From positions 546,001-610,000 of the forward strand of contig NZ_CP090003.1 in assembly GCF_021390195.1 (NCBI RefSeq): 64,000 nt of DNA, given 5' to 3'. Below the pieces are notes generated by a model, which saw only the letters and a program-made list of their open reading frames with translations, did not search any database and was not told the DNA's origin. This document shows positions 32,127 through 42,504 of the stretch, piece after piece. Positions within the stretch are counted from its first letter, which is position 1; the number at the start of each line of letters is the position of its first letter. Source of the DNA: Flagellimonas sp. CMM7. Its GTDB lineage: Bacteria > Bacteroidota > Bacteroidia > Flavobacteriales > Flavobacteriaceae. Position numbers and translations under genes: made by a program.

Positions 32127-34397
32127 TTATGCATTTTCTTTTTTAATAACATTTAAAGCAGAACCTTCATTGAACCATTCAATTTGTGATTGGTTATAGG
32201 TATGATTCGCCATAATGTTATCAATACTACCATCTGCATGCACAACTTCCAATGTTAACTGCTTGCCAGGAGCAAAATCCTTAATATCTATAAAGTTGAA
32301 TGTATCGTCCTCCTGAACTAGATCATAATCATTCTCATTAGCAAAGGTCAAACCTAACATTCCTTGTTTCTTAAGGTTAGTCTCATGGATTCTAGCAAAA
32401 GACTTCACCAATACAGCAGCAACTCCTAAATGTCTAGGTTGCATAGCTGCATGTTCTCTGGAAGAGCCCTCACCATAGTTGTGATCTCCAACAACAATGG
32501 TCTTAATGCCTGCTTTTTTATATGCTCGTTGCGCATCTGGAACAGCAACATATTCGCCTGTTAATTGGTTTTTGACAAAATTGGTCTGCTTGTTAAATGC
32601 ATTAACCGCGCCTATCAAAGTGTTGTTGGCTATATTATCCAAATGTCCTCTATAACGTAACCAAGGTCCAGCCATAGAAATATGATCCGTGGTACACTTA
32701 CCAAAAGGTTTGATCAACAATTTTACACCTTGAAGACTTTCTTCAGTTATAGGAACAAAAGGTTCCAAAAGTTGTAAACGTTCAGATGTTGGTGAAACAA
32801 CAACTTGTACACCACTGCCATCTTCCATAGGAGCAATAAAACCAGCATCTTCCACTGCAAAACCTTCTGGTGGCAATTCATATCCACGTGGTTCTGCCAA
32901 CATCACTTCTTCCCCATCTTCATTGATCAGTTTATCTGTAATTGGATTAAAATCCAACCTTCCCGCTATAGCAATAGCAGTTACTAATTCCGGAGAACCT
33001 ACAAAAGCAAGCGTGTTGGGGTTTCCATCTGCACGCTTGGCAAAGTTTCTATTGAATGAGTGAACAATTGTATTTCTTGGTCCATCTGCCGCTTTGTCTC
33101 CATAACGGTCCCACATTCCAATACAAGGGCCGCACGCGTTCGCAAAAACAGTAGCTCCCACTGTATTAAATGTATCAATAAACCCATCACGTTCAATGGT
33201 ATAGCGTACTTGCTCAGAACCTGGAGTTATGGTAAACTCAGACTTCATCTTCAGGTTTTTGTCAGAAACTTGTTTTGCCAAAGATGCAGCTCTAGAAATA
33301 TCTTCGTAAGAAGAGTTGGTACAAGACCCTATTAGACCAACTTCCACATTTAAAGGCCAGTCATTTGCTTTGGCAGCTTCATTCATTTTAGAAATTGGCG
33401 TTGCTAAGTCTGGTGTAAAAGGTCCATTCAAATGTGGCTCCAAAGTATCCAAATTGATTTCTATCAACTGATCAAAATATTTTTCTGGATCCGCATATAC
33501 TTCTGCATCTGCAGTTAGGTGCTCTTTTACTTCCAAAGCAGCATCAGCAACATCAGCACGATCCGTTGCTCTTAAATATCTATCCATGGACTCGTCATAA
33601 CCAAATGTAGACGTAGTGGCACCTACTTCGGCCCCCATATTGCAAATGGTACCTTTTCCTGTGCAGGACATTGATGTAGCGCCTTCGCCAAAATATTCAA
33701 CAATGGCTCCTGTTCCCCCCTTAGCGGTAAGGATATCTGCCACTTTTAAGATTACATCTTTAGGGGCAGTCCATCCAGATAGCTTCCCCGTTAACTTTAC
33801 GCCAATCAGTTTTGGAAATTTTAGTTCCCATGCCATCCCTGCCATTACATCCACAGCATCAGCTCCACCAACACCAATAGCAACCATTCCCAATCCGCCG
33901 GCATTTACTGTATGAGAATCAGTTCCTATCATCATTCCACCAGGGAACGCATAATTTTCCAATACTACTTGGTGAATTATTCCAGCTCCTGGTTTCCAAA
34001 AGCCAATACCGTATTTATTTGAAACGGATTCTAGAAAGTCAAAAACCTCGTTACTAGTCTCGTTTGCTCGTTTTAAATCTGTTTTTGCATCAACCTTAGC
34101 TTGTATCAAGTGATCACAATGTACAGTAGTCGGCACTGCTACTTTAGGTTTGCCAGCATGCATAAATTGCAACAAAGCCATTTGTGCAGTAGCATCTTGG
34201 CAGGCCACTCTATCTGGGGCAAAATCTACATAATCCTTACCTCTTGAATATTGTTTACTGGGTGTTCCTTCCCACAAATGAGAGTATAATATTTTCTCTG
34301 AAAGGGTTAAAGGTCTTCCTACTAGTTCGCGGGCTTTTTCAATACGCTCCCCCATTGAAGCGTAAACACCCTTAATCATGTCAATGTCAAATGCCAT
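32127..34397 (-). CDS. aconitate hydratase
   Basis: 756 aa TCA-cycle enzyme interconverting citrate and isocitrate. The [4Fe-4S] ligands are in [13 protein letters not shown] and [11 protein letters not shown]. The swivel domain with [22 protein letters not shown] and [21 protein letters not shown] is present near the C-terminus. The length and motifs match the mitochondrial-type aconitase common in Bacteroidota. Single gene with its own terminator. Confidence 0.96.
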   Translation of the reverse strand: MAFDIDMIKGVYASMGERIEKARELVGRPLTLSEKILYSHLWEGTPSKQYSRGKDYVDFAPDRVACQDATAQMALLQFMHAGKPKVAVPTTVHCDHLIQAKVDAKTDLKRANETSNEVFDFLESVSNKYGIGFWKPGAGIIHQVVLENYAFPGGMMIGTDSHTVNAGGLGMVAIGVGGADAVDVMAGMAWELKFPKLIGVKLTGKLSGWTAPKDVILKVADILTAKGGTGAIVEYFGEGATSMSCTGKGTICNMGAEVGATTSTFGYDESMDRYLRATDRADVADAALEVKEHLTADAEVYADPEKYFDQLIEINLDTLEPHLNGPFTPDLATPISKMNEAAKANDWPLNVEVGLIGSCTNSSYEDISRAASLAKQVSDKNLKMKSEFTITPGSEQVRYTIERDGFIDTFNTVGATVFANACGPCIGMWDRYGDKAADGPRNTIVHSFNRNFAKRADGNPNTLAFVGSPELVTAIAIAGRLDFNPITDKLINEDGEEVMLAEPRGYELPPEGFAVEDAGFIAPMEDGSGVQVVVSPTSERLQLLEPFVPITEESLQGVKLLIKPFGKCTTDHISMAGPWLRYRGHLDNIANNTLIGAVNAFNKQTNFVKNQLTGEYVAVPDAQRAYKKAGIKTIVVGDHNYGEGSSREHAAMQPRHLGVAAVLVKSFARIHETNLKKQGMLGLTFANENDYDLVQEDDTFNFIDIKDFAPGKQLTLEVVHADGSIDNIMANHTYNQSQIEWFNEGSALNVIKKENA

Positions 34398-34499
34398 TCT
34401 ACAATTGGATTTTAAGATTTCAGTAATTCGGTAAATTTAGTGAAATACCTACGATTTAGGAATTAGAATTACCCTAAATAAGTCGGAATGATTTGATAT

Positions 34500-35453
34500 T
34501 TATAACAATTCTGAAATAATATTTTCTTCAGAAATGCCTTCCGCTTCTGCTTTGTAGTTTTTTAGAATCCTATGTCGAAGAATTCCCATTGATACTGCTT
34601 TCACATCTTCAATGTCCGGAGAGAACTTTCCATTGATTGCCGCATGGGCTTTCGCCCCTAAAACTAAATTTTGAGATGCTCTTGGACCAGCTCCCCAATC
34701 TACATAGTTATTTATAAAGTCTGACGAATTTTCCGTACCTGGCCGCGTCTTGTTGACCAATCTAACCGCGTAGTCTATTACGTTATCTGGCACTGGTATT
34801 CTACGAATTAAGTGCTGTACCGCAATAATTTCATCAGCATTAAAAAGAGTATTTATCTCCACTGTTTCATCCGTGGTAGTTGATTTTACCACTTGCACTT
34901 CTTCAGCAATTGAAGGGTACGTTAATTCTATAGCGAACATGAAACGATCTAATTGTGCTTCTGGTAATGGGTATGTACCTTCTTGTTCAATAGGATTTTG
35001 AGTGGCGAGCACAAAATAAGGCATGTCCAGTTTATATTGCTGTCCTGCAATGGTCACAGCCCTTTCCTGCATCGCCTCTAAAAGTGCCGCCTGAGTCTTG
35101 GGCGGGGTTCTATTAATCTCATCAGCTAGGATGATATTACCAAAAACTGGGCCTTTTATAAACTTAAAATTTCTGTTTTGGTCCAACACTTCACTACCTA
35201 GTATATCACTGGGCATTAAATCTGGAGTAAACTGTATTCTTTTAAAGTCGAGTCCTAAGGTTTGGGCAATGGTATTTACCATTAAGGTTTTTGCCAGCCC
35301 TGGAACCCCAATTAGAAGTGAATGTCCACCAGTGTAAATTGACAATAAGATTTGTTCGACCACCTTTTCTTGTCCAACAATGATCTTGGCAATTTCTTTC
35401 TTTAAAGCTTGGTGTTTTTTTACAAGGTTTTCAACAGCAACTACGTCTGACAT
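34500..35453 (-). CDS. MoxR-family AAA+ ATPase
   Basis: 317 aa. Walker A GVPGLAKT (49-56), Walker B NIILADEINRTPPKTQAALLEAM, sensor 1 FVLATQNPIEQEGTYPLPEAQLDRF. MoxR ATPases act as chaperones for metal-cofactor insertion or partner (often VWA) proteins. The gene is last in the row of two chaperone genes (36848-37729 and 35458-36864), 4 bases after the second stop. No VWA gene is within the window. Confidence 0.94.
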   Translation of the reverse strand: MSDVVAVENLVKKHQALKKEIAKIIVGQEKVVEQILLSIYTGGHSLLIGVPGLAKTLMVNTIAQTLGLDFKRIQFTPDLMPSDILGSEVLDQNRNFKFIKGPVFGNIILADEINRTPPKTQAALLEAMQERAVTIAGQQYKLDMPYFVLATQNPIEQEGTYPLPEAQLDRFMFAIELTYPSIAEEVQVVKSTTTDETVEINTLFNADEIIAVQHLIRRIPVPDNVIDYAVRLVNKTRPGTENSSDFINNYVDWGAGPRASQNLVLGAKAHAAINGKFSPDIEDVKAVSMGILRHRILKNYKAEAEGISEENIISELL

Positions 35454-35457
35454 GCAA

Positions 35458-36864
35458 TTATTCCTTTACCCATTTGTTTGCAAAATCGCAACCTCTGCTA
35501 TCTGTGTTTACGTGGATATAGGTATCATCTATATGATCATCCATCCAATCCTTAATGGCTTTAAATTGTTTTTCTCTAAGTGCCAACTCTTGAATCTTTA
35601 AATAATCCTTTGCAAAATCAGCCTTGTGCTCATCATAACGATTGGAAATCTTCATTATCTTAAACTTAGGAGGTCCTCCTCTTTGGTCGTCTTCCTTCAA
35701 AGGTTTAGAAATCTCTTCGTCCTTTAAATTTCTAACTTGATTATATAATGCAGGATCCATTTTGGTAAGCTCAAAACGTGAATCAAAATTAATTGGATTA
35801 CGCAACAGACCACCATCAAATTTGGTCTCTTTTTCATCTGAAAAATTCAAAGCGGCATCAGCAAAAGTGTATTTATCATCTAAAATCTGCTGACGTATAC
35901 TATCCAATTCTTTTACAGCGGTGTCCAATGCTAGTTGGGGTATTTCAGGAATCAATAAAATATGGCGCAAATCCAACTCTTGACCTCTTATCTTTTCAAT
36001 GTAAATAATATGATATCCAAAATCAGTTTCAAAAGGTTCAGAAATTTCTCCTTGTTGTAGACTAAAAGCAACATCTTTAAACTCTTTTACAAAGGGAGTT
36101 TCCCTAGTCATACTATAAAACCCGCCTTTTGACTTTGAACCTGGGTCTTGCGAATAGAGAATGGCCTTAACGTTAAAACTGGCATCGTTTTCCAGCACAT
36201 CCTGTCTTATTTGATTTAATCTATCTACTACCTTTTGCTTTTCCTCATCTGGAGCCGTTGGCTGTTTTACAATTTGTGCAATCTCTAGCTCTGCACCAAA
36301 AACTGGCCTTTCATCTTCGGGAATCTTACTAAAGAACTGACGTACTTCTTCAGGGGTAACTTCTATCTCCTCAACAATACTACTCTGCATTTTTTCTGAA
36401 AGCATACGAAGCTTGTTTATTTCAAAAAGTTCTGTTCTAAAACTTTCAATATCAGTCTTTTTATAAAACTTTAATACCTTTTCTATGGATCCCACCTGCG
36501 ATACCAACTGCTGAATCTGTCTATCACTTTGGGCATTCACCTGATCATCTGAAACCAACAAACTATCCTGTACTGCCTGATGTGCGTACAACCGATCTTC
36601 CATTAATTTCCCCAAAAGACTACATCTTGTAATATCTTGGGTAGAAGCACCTTGACTTTTTAAGTCTATCAGTGTTTTTTCAATATCAGAATCAAGAATT
36701 ACATAATCCCCAATTACAGCGGCTATTCCATCTAATTTTACTTTGTTAACGGAACTCGTAGTGTCACTTTTTGCCAAAATTGCCTCGTCTGCTTCTTGTG
36801 CTTGCAAAAATCCAAATGCAGCAAAAAATGTCAATATCAATAACTTTTTATTCATCTTTTTCAT
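35458..36864 (-). CDS. surA: SurA-like periplasmic peptidyl-prolyl isomerase
   Basis: About 468 aa. I start at ATG 36864 (MKKMNKKLLILTFFAAFGFLQAQ), a good Sec signal; ATG 36855 is equally possible. A SurA-type N-terminal helical part (about 45-185) precedes two parvulin (PpiC) domains: one around 190-310 with SKSKGGFYSM...FETDFGYHIIYIEKI, another around 315-430 with DLRHILLIP and DGGLLRNP. It assists folding of outer-membrane proteins. The start overlaps the upstream chaperone gene. Confidence 0.92.
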   Translation of the reverse strand: MKKMNKKLLILTFFAAFGFLQAQEADEAILAKSDTTSSVNKVKLDGIAAVIGDYVILDSDIEKTLIDLKSQGASTQDITRCSLLGKLMEDRLYAHQAVQDSLLVSDDQVNAQSDRQIQQLVSQVGSIEKVLKFYKKTDIESFRTELFEINKLRMLSEKMQSSIVEEIEVTPEEVRQFFSKIPEDERPVFGAELEIAQIVKQPTAPDEEKQKVVDRLNQIRQDVLENDASFNVKAILYSQDPGSKSKGGFYSMTRETPFVKEFKDVAFSLQQGEISEPFETDFGYHIIYIEKIRGQELDLRHILLIPEIPQLALDTAVKELDSIRQQILDDKYTFADAALNFSDEKETKFDGGLLRNPINFDSRFELTKMDPALYNQVRNLKDEEISKPLKEDDQRGGPPKFKIMKISNRYDEHKADFAKDYLKIQELALREKQFKAIKDWMDDHIDDTYIHVNTDSRGCDFANKWVKE

Positions 36865-37729
36865 AAACCTCAAATTCATTCTTCTTTATCGCTTCATCAA
36901 TAATTTCAGTTTCCAACTTTCTAACGTAATCAAGTCTTCTTCTGTTCAATATCAGTTGTCTAATATCCGGTGAGATATATTCAAAAGGAGCTGTATCGTT
37001 GATTTCCAATACATCTGTCACCTTTCCCAAATATACCCCTAAGGAATCCTGTATTTCAAAAAATTGTGATTTTTTTAAGTACTTCTCCTCATTCATTGGT
37101 GTCATGGGTGGTATTACTTCTATAGCTCTGGATGCTCCAACCCAAATGGAATCGTTAAAGTGTATTTTTTTAAACTGTACTGCCACAGAATCCAAATAGC
37201 GTTTATCTGCCTCACCCCAATCTTTCATTCTAGCAATTACCTCATCCTTGTCCAAAAACTGAGTTGGTAGGCCAACAAACCTAAGCTGCACCAACTTTTC
37301 GTTTAGTTTAAAGTTTTCCTTTTCTTTCTCATAATATTGCCTGAGCTGAGAAACAGTAACAGCAGTATCTTGTGCTTGCAATACAAGCGCTTCTATGTAT
37401 GCCCTGGTGTACAAATCTGCACGATAATCAGCAACTAAACGGTCAAATTCATCAAGTTTTTCTTCTGAAAGATTAATCCTTGATTTTGAAAGTAACAACT
37501 GTTTTGAAGCCCAATTATTAATATAATTCGTTACAAATAACGCACTGTCCTGCGCAGACATATCATCTCTAATAAAAGAAGTTAAATCCTCTTTGTACAA
37601 AAAAGAATCTCCAACTCTGGCCAAAGGTTCTTTTTCAACCTTCTTTTTAAAAAGGGAATCACATGAGGTGAAAACCAAAAGGCCAATTGATATAAAGAGA
37701 AAAACTCTATTTTTTTGTAGAAAGGACAT
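36848..37729 (-). CDS. lipoprotein related to SurA/parvulin chaperones
   Basis: 293 aa from ATG 37729 (MSFLQKNRVF), chosen because it gives a lipoprotein signal FISIGLLVFTSCDS. The mature part is mainly helical (RLVADYRADLYTRAYIEALVLQ, then TVSQLRQYYEKEKENFKL), as in the SurA N-domain. A clear parvulin active domain is not seen. It is co-transcribed with surA (overlap of stop and start), so a helper in outer-membrane protein folding is likely. Confidence 0.82.
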   Translation of the reverse strand: MSFLQKNRVFLFISIGLLVFTSCDSLFKKKVEKEPLARVGDSFLYKEDLTSFIRDDMSAQDSALFVTNYINNWASKQLLLSKSRINLSEEKLDEFDRLVADYRADLYTRAYIEALVLQAQDTAVTVSQLRQYYEKEKENFKLNEKLVQLRFVGLPTQFLDKDEVIARMKDWGEADKRYLDSVAVQFKKIHFNDSIWVGASRAIEVIPPMTPMNEEKYLKKSQFFEIQDSLGVYLGKVTDVLEINDTAPFEYISPDIRQLILNRRRLDYVRKLETEIIDEAIKKNEFEVYEKDE

Positions 37730-37844
37730 TCCGCAAAAATAACAATTACTTAAAGCCTTGCAAGAAGGTTTTGTTCTCATTAACAGATTTTTAGTAGGTT
37801 ATTCAAATCATATAATTTATTACATTAGTGCAAAACCAACCAAA

Positions 37845-38297
37845 ATGAAGTATACCACAGAAATAACTGTTGATCTACCTCTTGAAGAGTTCATAAAAAA
37901 ACTGGATAATCCAGAACATATGAAACATTGGCAGCAGGGTCTTTTGGGGTATGAACTCCTATCTGATAATCCACGAGCTGAAGGAGCTCGCATGAGTTTA
38001 AAATACAAAATGGGTAAACGTGAGTTTGAAATGGTGGAAACGATTATTAAAAGTAATCTCCCATACGAATTACACACTACATATGACTCCAAAGGTGTGC
38101 ATAACATGCAAAAAAATCATTTTAAAGAAATAGAAGGGAAAACACTATGGGTTTCTGAATGTGAATTCCAGTTTTCTGGCTTTGGAATGAAATTGATGGG
38201 GTTTATAATGCCTGGCGCTTTTAAAAAACAATCAATGAAATATTTGAAGGATTTTAAGGCATTTGCTGAAAATGGCACTTCTGTGCTTAACACTTAA
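37845..38297 (+). CDS. SRPBCC (START-like) family protein
   Basis: 150 aa from ATG 37845. The ligand-binding helix-grip fold is suggested by ITVDLPLEEFIKKLDNPEHMKHW at the start, alternating strands in the middle, and a long final helix KKQSMKYLKDFKAFAENG. It probably binds a hydrophobic ligand; unknown. An upstream extension to 37758 lacks support. The next gene follows after 5 bases. Confidence 0.8.
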   Translation: MKYTTEITVDLPLEEFIKKLDNPEHMKHWQQGLLGYELLSDNPRAEGARMSLKYKMGKREFEMVETIIKSNLPYELHTTYDSKGVHNMQKNHFKEIEGKTLWVSECEFQFSGFGMKLMGFIMPGAFKKQSMKYLKDFKAFAENGTSVLNT

Positions 38298-38302
38298 TTA
38301 TT

Positions 38303-38557
38303 ATGGAAAAAGTATTGGACAGAAAAATAAAACTGATTTGGGATTTTCGTGGACCAGGTGCCGCCAGAACTGCTGAACATTATGAAAAACACTTAGCGGA
38401 GTTCGTAATAATTGAAGAATTAAAATTTGATATTACCGGCTTTCAGCATATCACAGATATGCACAGCATTGCGTACTTGGTTGTTGCTGAATTTGAAATG
38501 AAAGAAGTTAGAGATGTTTTAAAGCCTCAAAGGGGACAGGTATATCTAGAGAAGTAA
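38303..38557 (+). CDS. small conserved hypothetical protein
   Basis: 84 aa soluble protein with RKIKLIWDFRGPGAARTAEHYEKHLAEFVI. I do not recognise a named family, though similar small proteins seem frequent in flavobacteria. Codon use looks native. It is in a likely operon with the SRPBCC gene (5-base gap) and 36 bases before a serine hydrolase gene. Confidence 0.7.
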   Translation: MEKVLDRKIKLIWDFRGPGAARTAEHYEKHLAEFVIIEELKFDITGFQHITDMHSIAYLVVAEFEMKEVRDVLKPQRGQVYLEK

Positions 38558-38593
38558 TCTTTCAATAAAAAATTAATTAAACATCCAATTATC

Positions 38594-39730
38594 TTGAGAC
38601 GTTATAACATTCTTTTCTTACTGTTGATTTTACTCAGTTCTTCTTGTGAAAAGAAGCAGACCAGCGACCCTTTAAAAATTGCTCTTTCCTCCAAAAACCC
38701 TTTGATAAAAAGAGTTATGGATAGTCTAGACCAATATGAGATACAAATACGATATACTCAAATAGATCGCGGGAATGACAGTCTTTTATTTACTGATTTT
38801 GATTTTCAGGTTGATAAGAACAATTACTACTACCCAGCAAGTACGGTTAAATTTCCTGCAGCAGTTGCTGCACTGGAGAAAATAAATGAAACTGATTCGT
38901 TAACCGTAGATACAAAGTTTTATATAGAAGGAGATTCCATTGAGACTACTTTCTCCAAAGCTGTTTCTGAAATTTTTGCTGTTTCCGACAATGCAGCTAA
39001 TAACAGATTAATTGAGTTTTTAGGGCAAGATGATTTAAACAAACGTATACAGCGCAAAGGTATTGGGCCAATAAGAATTGCACACAGATTATCTACAACA
39101 AATGCAGATGATGTTACCACCAAACCCTTGGTCATTTATCTTAATGATTCCACAACCGCATCTAGCAGGTCTATCATAAATACATATCCTAAACCCCTAG
39201 TATTGGAAAAAATTAAAAAAGGGCGAGGTTTTTATGCTGATGATATTTTACAAGATGAAGAATTTGATTTCTCCCTAAAAAATTATTACCCCATTGAAAC
39301 ACAACATAACCTTTTAAAACACATTATTTTTCCAGAAGCTTTCCCTGTTGAAGAACGCCTCAATCTTAGCAAACCTCAACACGAACTGCTCCTGAACTCT
39401 ATGCATACGCTTCCAAAAGATTTGGGCTATGATGATGAGGAATACTACGATAGCTACGTAAAGTTCCTAATGTTCGGCGATTCTACAGACCCAATTCCAG
39501 AACATATTAAGATTTACAATAAAGTAGGTTATGCCTATGGAACGTTAACAGATTGTGCTTATATAAAGGATGTAAAAAACAATATTGATTTCATGGTAAC
39601 CGCCACTATTCTCGTAAATAAAGATGGCATCTTTAATGATAATATCTATGAATATGATGAAGTTGGCATTCCTTTTTTAGCACAATTGGGAAGGGAAATC
39701 TACAATTTGGAGTTAAAACGGCATAGATAG
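38594..39730 (+). CDS. lipoprotein serine hydrolase, class A beta-lactamase fold
   Basis: 378 aa from TTG 38594, giving lipoprotein signal FLLLILLSSSCEK. Penicillin-binding motifs: SxxK in YPASTVKFPAA and SDN in AVSDNAANNRLIE, and a late KVGYAYG that could be the KTG equivalent. This is the beta-lactamase2/PBP-like group. Probably a cell-wall hydrolase or esterase rather than a resistance enzyme, since the domain is larger than classical class A enzymes (about 265 aa). Confidence 0.85.
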   Translation: MRRYNILFLLLILLSSSCEKKQTSDPLKIALSSKNPLIKRVMDSLDQYEIQIRYTQIDRGNDSLLFTDFDFQVDKNNYYYPASTVKFPAAVAALEKINETDSLTVDTKFYIEGDSIETTFSKAVSEIFAVSDNAANNRLIEFLGQDDLNKRIQRKGIGPIRIAHRLSTTNADDVTTKPLVIYLNDSTTASSRSIINTYPKPLVLEKIKKGRGFYADDILQDEEFDFSLKNYYPIETQHNLLKHIIFPEAFPVEERLNLSKPQHELLLNSMHTLPKDLGYDDEEYYDSYVKFLMFGDSTDPIPEHIKIYNKVGYAYGTLTDCAYIKDVKNNIDFMVTATILVNKDGIFNDNIYEYDEVGIPFLAQLGREIYNLELKRHR

Positions 39731-39789
39731 GAAGCAAAAAAATAATAATTCATTTAATTTGTAGTTATTATCTTACAAATAGACATTGG

Positions 39790-40224
39790 ATGAAGTGCGT
39801 TCTATATATCAGCAAAGCCCTTAAACCATTTAACACAAATGATTTATCCAAGCTTTCAACAACTTCCACTATCAACAATCAAACAAAAGGGATTACCGGC
39901 TATCTTTATTTTGACAACAATCGCTTTTTGCAATACATGGAAGGTGATGAAACCACAATAAATGAAATGGTTGACAAAATATCCCACGACAAAAGACACG
40001 AACTTCTATCCCTTATTGAAAAACAGAATTTAACCGATAGACGTTTCCCAGATTGGGGCATGAAAAATATTGCCGAGTTGATGTTCAGCAACAGTACCAT
40101 TGAAACTACCATAATACAGACCATGTCAATTTTTGGGGAAAATCATTTGAACATTTCCCAGAGTACCCAAAATGACCTTTTTAAGCTAATGGACGATTTG
40201 TCTGAGACTTCCCAAAAAGTTTAG
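39790..40224 (+). CDS. BLUF-domain blue-light photoreceptor
   Basis: 144 aa; almost all of it is one BLUF domain. The light-switch residues are recognisable: Y6 (VLYISKA), N30 (STINNQTKGITGYL), Q48 (FLQYMEG) and W89/M91 (FPDWGMKN). The remaining C-terminus (about 95-144) is a short helical tail with no output domain. FAD-bound BLUF proteins of this type signal through protein contacts. It is a lone gene; partner unknown. Confidence 0.93.
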   Translation: MKCVLYISKALKPFNTNDLSKLSTTSTINNQTKGITGYLYFDNNRFLQYMEGDETTINEMVDKISHDKRHELLSLIEKQNLTDRRFPDWGMKNIAELMFSNSTIETTIIQTMSIFGENHLNISQSTQNDLFKLMDDLSETSQKV

Positions 40225-40346
40225 TCCACTTTTTTATTCTAAACATCTCATTAGATGACCATCCCTTAAAGGAATAGTGCATTGCCTATGTGACTTTACT
40301 GCACTTGTTGTTTCTAAAAAAGTATACTAACTAATTTGAGAAGATC

Positions 40347-41039
40347 ATGAAAAATTTAATTGCCGAATTTATCGGCACCCTTTGGCTTGTATTGGGAGGA
40401 TGCGGAAGTGCAGTTCTTGCCGCCGCTTATCCTGAATTAGGAATTGGATTTGCAGGTGTGGCACTTGCCTTTGGCTTAACCGTTGTTACAATGGCCTATG
40501 CAATTGGCCATATTTCTGGTTGTCATTTAAACCCTGCGGTATCCATTGGTTTGGTAATAGGAGGTAGATTTGACAAAAAAGACCTTCTACCCTATATTAT
40601 TGCTCAAATACTTGGGGGCATAATGGGCGCAAGCATTCTTTATCTTATTGTAAGTGGCAAACCCGGTTTTGAAATTGGAGGGTTTGCGGCAAATGGCTTT
40701 GGAGAAAACTCTCCGGGCGGGTATTCTATGATTTCTGCCTTTGTTACAGAGGTGGTAATGACGTTCATGTTCTTGATAATCATTTTGGGAGCAACACATT
40801 CAAAAGCTCCAAAAGGCATGGCTGGTCTAGCCATTGGTTTGGGATTGACACTCATTCATTTAATAAGCATTCCGGTTACCAATACTTCTGTTAATCCTGC
40901 TAGAAGCACAAGTCAGGCTTTGTTTGCAGAAGGAAATTGGGCGATTCCACAATTGTGGCTGTTCTGGCTAGCCCCAATATTGGGAGCTATTATCGCAGGT
41001 GTCGTCTACAAATATCTATCACCAGAACAAAACAACTAG
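40347..41039 (+). CDS. aqpZ: aquaporin Z
   Basis: 230 aa water channel with six helices and two NPA loops: [11 protein letters not shown] and [12 protein letters not shown]. Selectivity-filter residues fit water-specific AqpZ (His in ISIPVTNTS region, Arg after second NPA). Single gene, closed by a hairpin that also ends rimO. Confidence 0.96.
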   Translation: MKNLIAEFIGTLWLVLGGCGSAVLAAAYPELGIGFAGVALAFGLTVVTMAYAIGHISGCHLNPAVSIGLVIGGRFDKKDLLPYIIAQILGGIMGASILYLIVSGKPGFEIGGFAANGFGENSPGGYSMISAFVTEVVMTFMFLIIILGATHSKAPKGMAGLAIGLGLTLIHLISIPVTNTSVNPARSTSQALFAEGNWAIPQLWLFWLAPILGAIIAGVVYKYLSPEQNN

Positions 41040-41050
41040 AACTAAAACAT

Positions 41051-41080
41051 AAATCCCAATCTAAAGATTGGGGTTTATTT
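41051..41080. terminator. bidirectional terminator between aqpZ and rimO
   Basis: Arms AAATCCCAATC (41051-41061) and GATTGGGGTTT (41066-41076), loop TAAA, one G-T pair, then T-rich sequence. The hairpin overlaps the last codon of the convergent rimO gene, whose stop is at 41075. Confidence 0.82.
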
Positions 41081-42379
41081 TATTGGTTTTCCGTACAAAT
41101 CAAAATCTGAAGCTTCCGTAATTTCAATGTTTACAAAGTCCCCAATTTTTACGTAATGCTGAGTGGCATCTATCAGTACTTCGTTATCCACATCCGGTGA
41201 ATCAAATTCAGTACGACCAACAAAATGGTTTCCTTCTTTTCGGTCAATAATACATTTGAAGGTCTTACCAATTCTTTCTTGGTTCAGTTCCCAGGAAATT
41301 TGTGATTGCACCTCCATAATTTCGTTGGCGCGCTGCTGTTTTATATCTTCTGGAACATTATCTTCCAACGAATAGGCATGCGTGTTTTCTTCATGGCTGT
41401 AAGTAAAACAACCTAAACGTTCAAAACGCATTTCTGCAACCCAATTCTTTAACGTTTGAAAGTCTTCTTCCGTTTCTCCAGGATATCCAACAATCAAAGT
41501 AGTCCTTATGGTCATTTCTGGGACAGCTGTTCTAAAATCTTGCAACAATTTTGTTGTTTTCGCCTTGGTCGTCCCTCGACGCATACTTTTTAAAATAGGG
41601 TCGGCAATATGCTGTAATGGAATGTCAATGTAATTACAGACTTTGGATTCCTGCTTCATTACAGCCAATACATCCATTGGAAAACCCGTTGGAAATGCGT
41701 AATGTAATCGAATCCATTCTATTCCTTCAACTTTTACCAATGCTTGAAGCAGTTCCGCTAAATTTCGTTTTTTATACAGGTCAAGACCATAATAGGTTAA
41801 ATCCTGAGCTATTAAAATAAGTTCCTTAACTCCTTTGGCTGCCAACTTTTCAGATTCCGAAACCAATTCTTCAATAGGCTTACTTCTGTGTTTTCCGCGC
41901 ATTATTGGAATAGCACAAAAAGAACACGGCCTATCACAACCTTCAGCAATTTTCAAATAGGCATAATTTTTTGGAGTTGTAGTCAACCGTTCCCCAATCA
42001 ATTCATGTTTATAATCAGCTCCCAAAGCCTTCAGCAAATTGGGTAAATCACTAGTTCCAAAATATTCATCCACATTTGGAATTTCCTTTTCCAAATCTGG
42101 TTTGTAGCGTTCACTTAAACACCCTGTCACAAAAACCTTATCTACATCTCCTGATTCTTTCTTCTGAACATACTCCAAAATCGTGTTTACGCTTTCCTCT
42201 TTGGCATTGGCAATAAATCCGCAGGTGTTAATGACCACCACATTGCCTTCCTCTTCATGAACCACCTCCTTGTTATTGGCACGAAGCTGCCCCATCAGTA
42301 CTTCAGAATCGTAAACATTTTTACTGCACCCTAAGGTTACTACATTGATTTTGTTCTTCTTAAGCGATTTTGTGCGCAT
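41075..42379 (-). CDS. rimO: ribosomal protein S12 methylthiotransferase RimO
   Basis: 434 aa from ATG 42379 (MRTKSLKKNKINVV). The UPF0004 domain starts with VVTLGCSKNVYDSE and has further Cys at INTCGF and VTGCLSERY for the auxiliary cluster. The radical SAM motif is CDRPCSFCAIP. The C-terminal TRAM domain ends with ITEASDFDLYGKPIK. The LGCSKN and TRAM pattern identifies RimO rather than MiaB. Confidence 0.95.
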   Translation of the reverse strand: MRTKSLKKNKINVVTLGCSKNVYDSEVLMGQLRANNKEVVHEEEGNVVVINTCGFIANAKEESVNTILEYVQKKESGDVDKVFVTGCLSERYKPDLEKEIPNVDEYFGTSDLPNLLKALGADYKHELIGERLTTTPKNYAYLKIAEGCDRPCSFCAIPIMRGKHRSKPIEELVSESEKLAAKGVKELILIAQDLTYYGLDLYKKRNLAELLQALVKVEGIEWIRLHYAFPTGFPMDVLAVMKQESKVCNYIDIPLQHIADPILKSMRRGTTKAKTTKLLQDFRTAVPEMTIRTTLIVGYPGETEEDFQTLKNWVAEMRFERLGCFTYSHEENTHAYSLEDNVPEDIKQQRANEIMEVQSQISWELNQERIGKTFKCIIDRKEGNHFVGRTEFDSPDVDNEVLIDATQHYVKIGDFVNIEITEASDFDLYGKPIK

Positions 42380-42398
42380 ACTTTCTTTAAATGGAGTG

Positions 42399-42406
42399 CA
42401 AAAATA
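42399..42406 (-). promoter_or_regulatory. likely -7 promoter box of rimO
   Basis: TATTTTTG on the reverse strand fits the Bacteroidota -7 consensus TAnnTTTG and is placed 19 bases upstream of the rimO ATG. The -33 TTG box is not obvious. Confidence 0.45.
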
Positions 42407-42504
42407 CAACAAGACAGCGCATTACATCGATTTGCCTGAATAATTTTCCATAACAAACGTTAAACCTTTATGGGCCTTGATTGTCCAAGCTAAAATCCCA
42501 CATC

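Noticed and set aside
42481..42504. TTG start for the class C beta-lactamase-like lipoprotein
   Set aside because: The ATG at 42505 places a clean lipoprotein signal at the N-terminus; the TTG would put eight extra residues before it.
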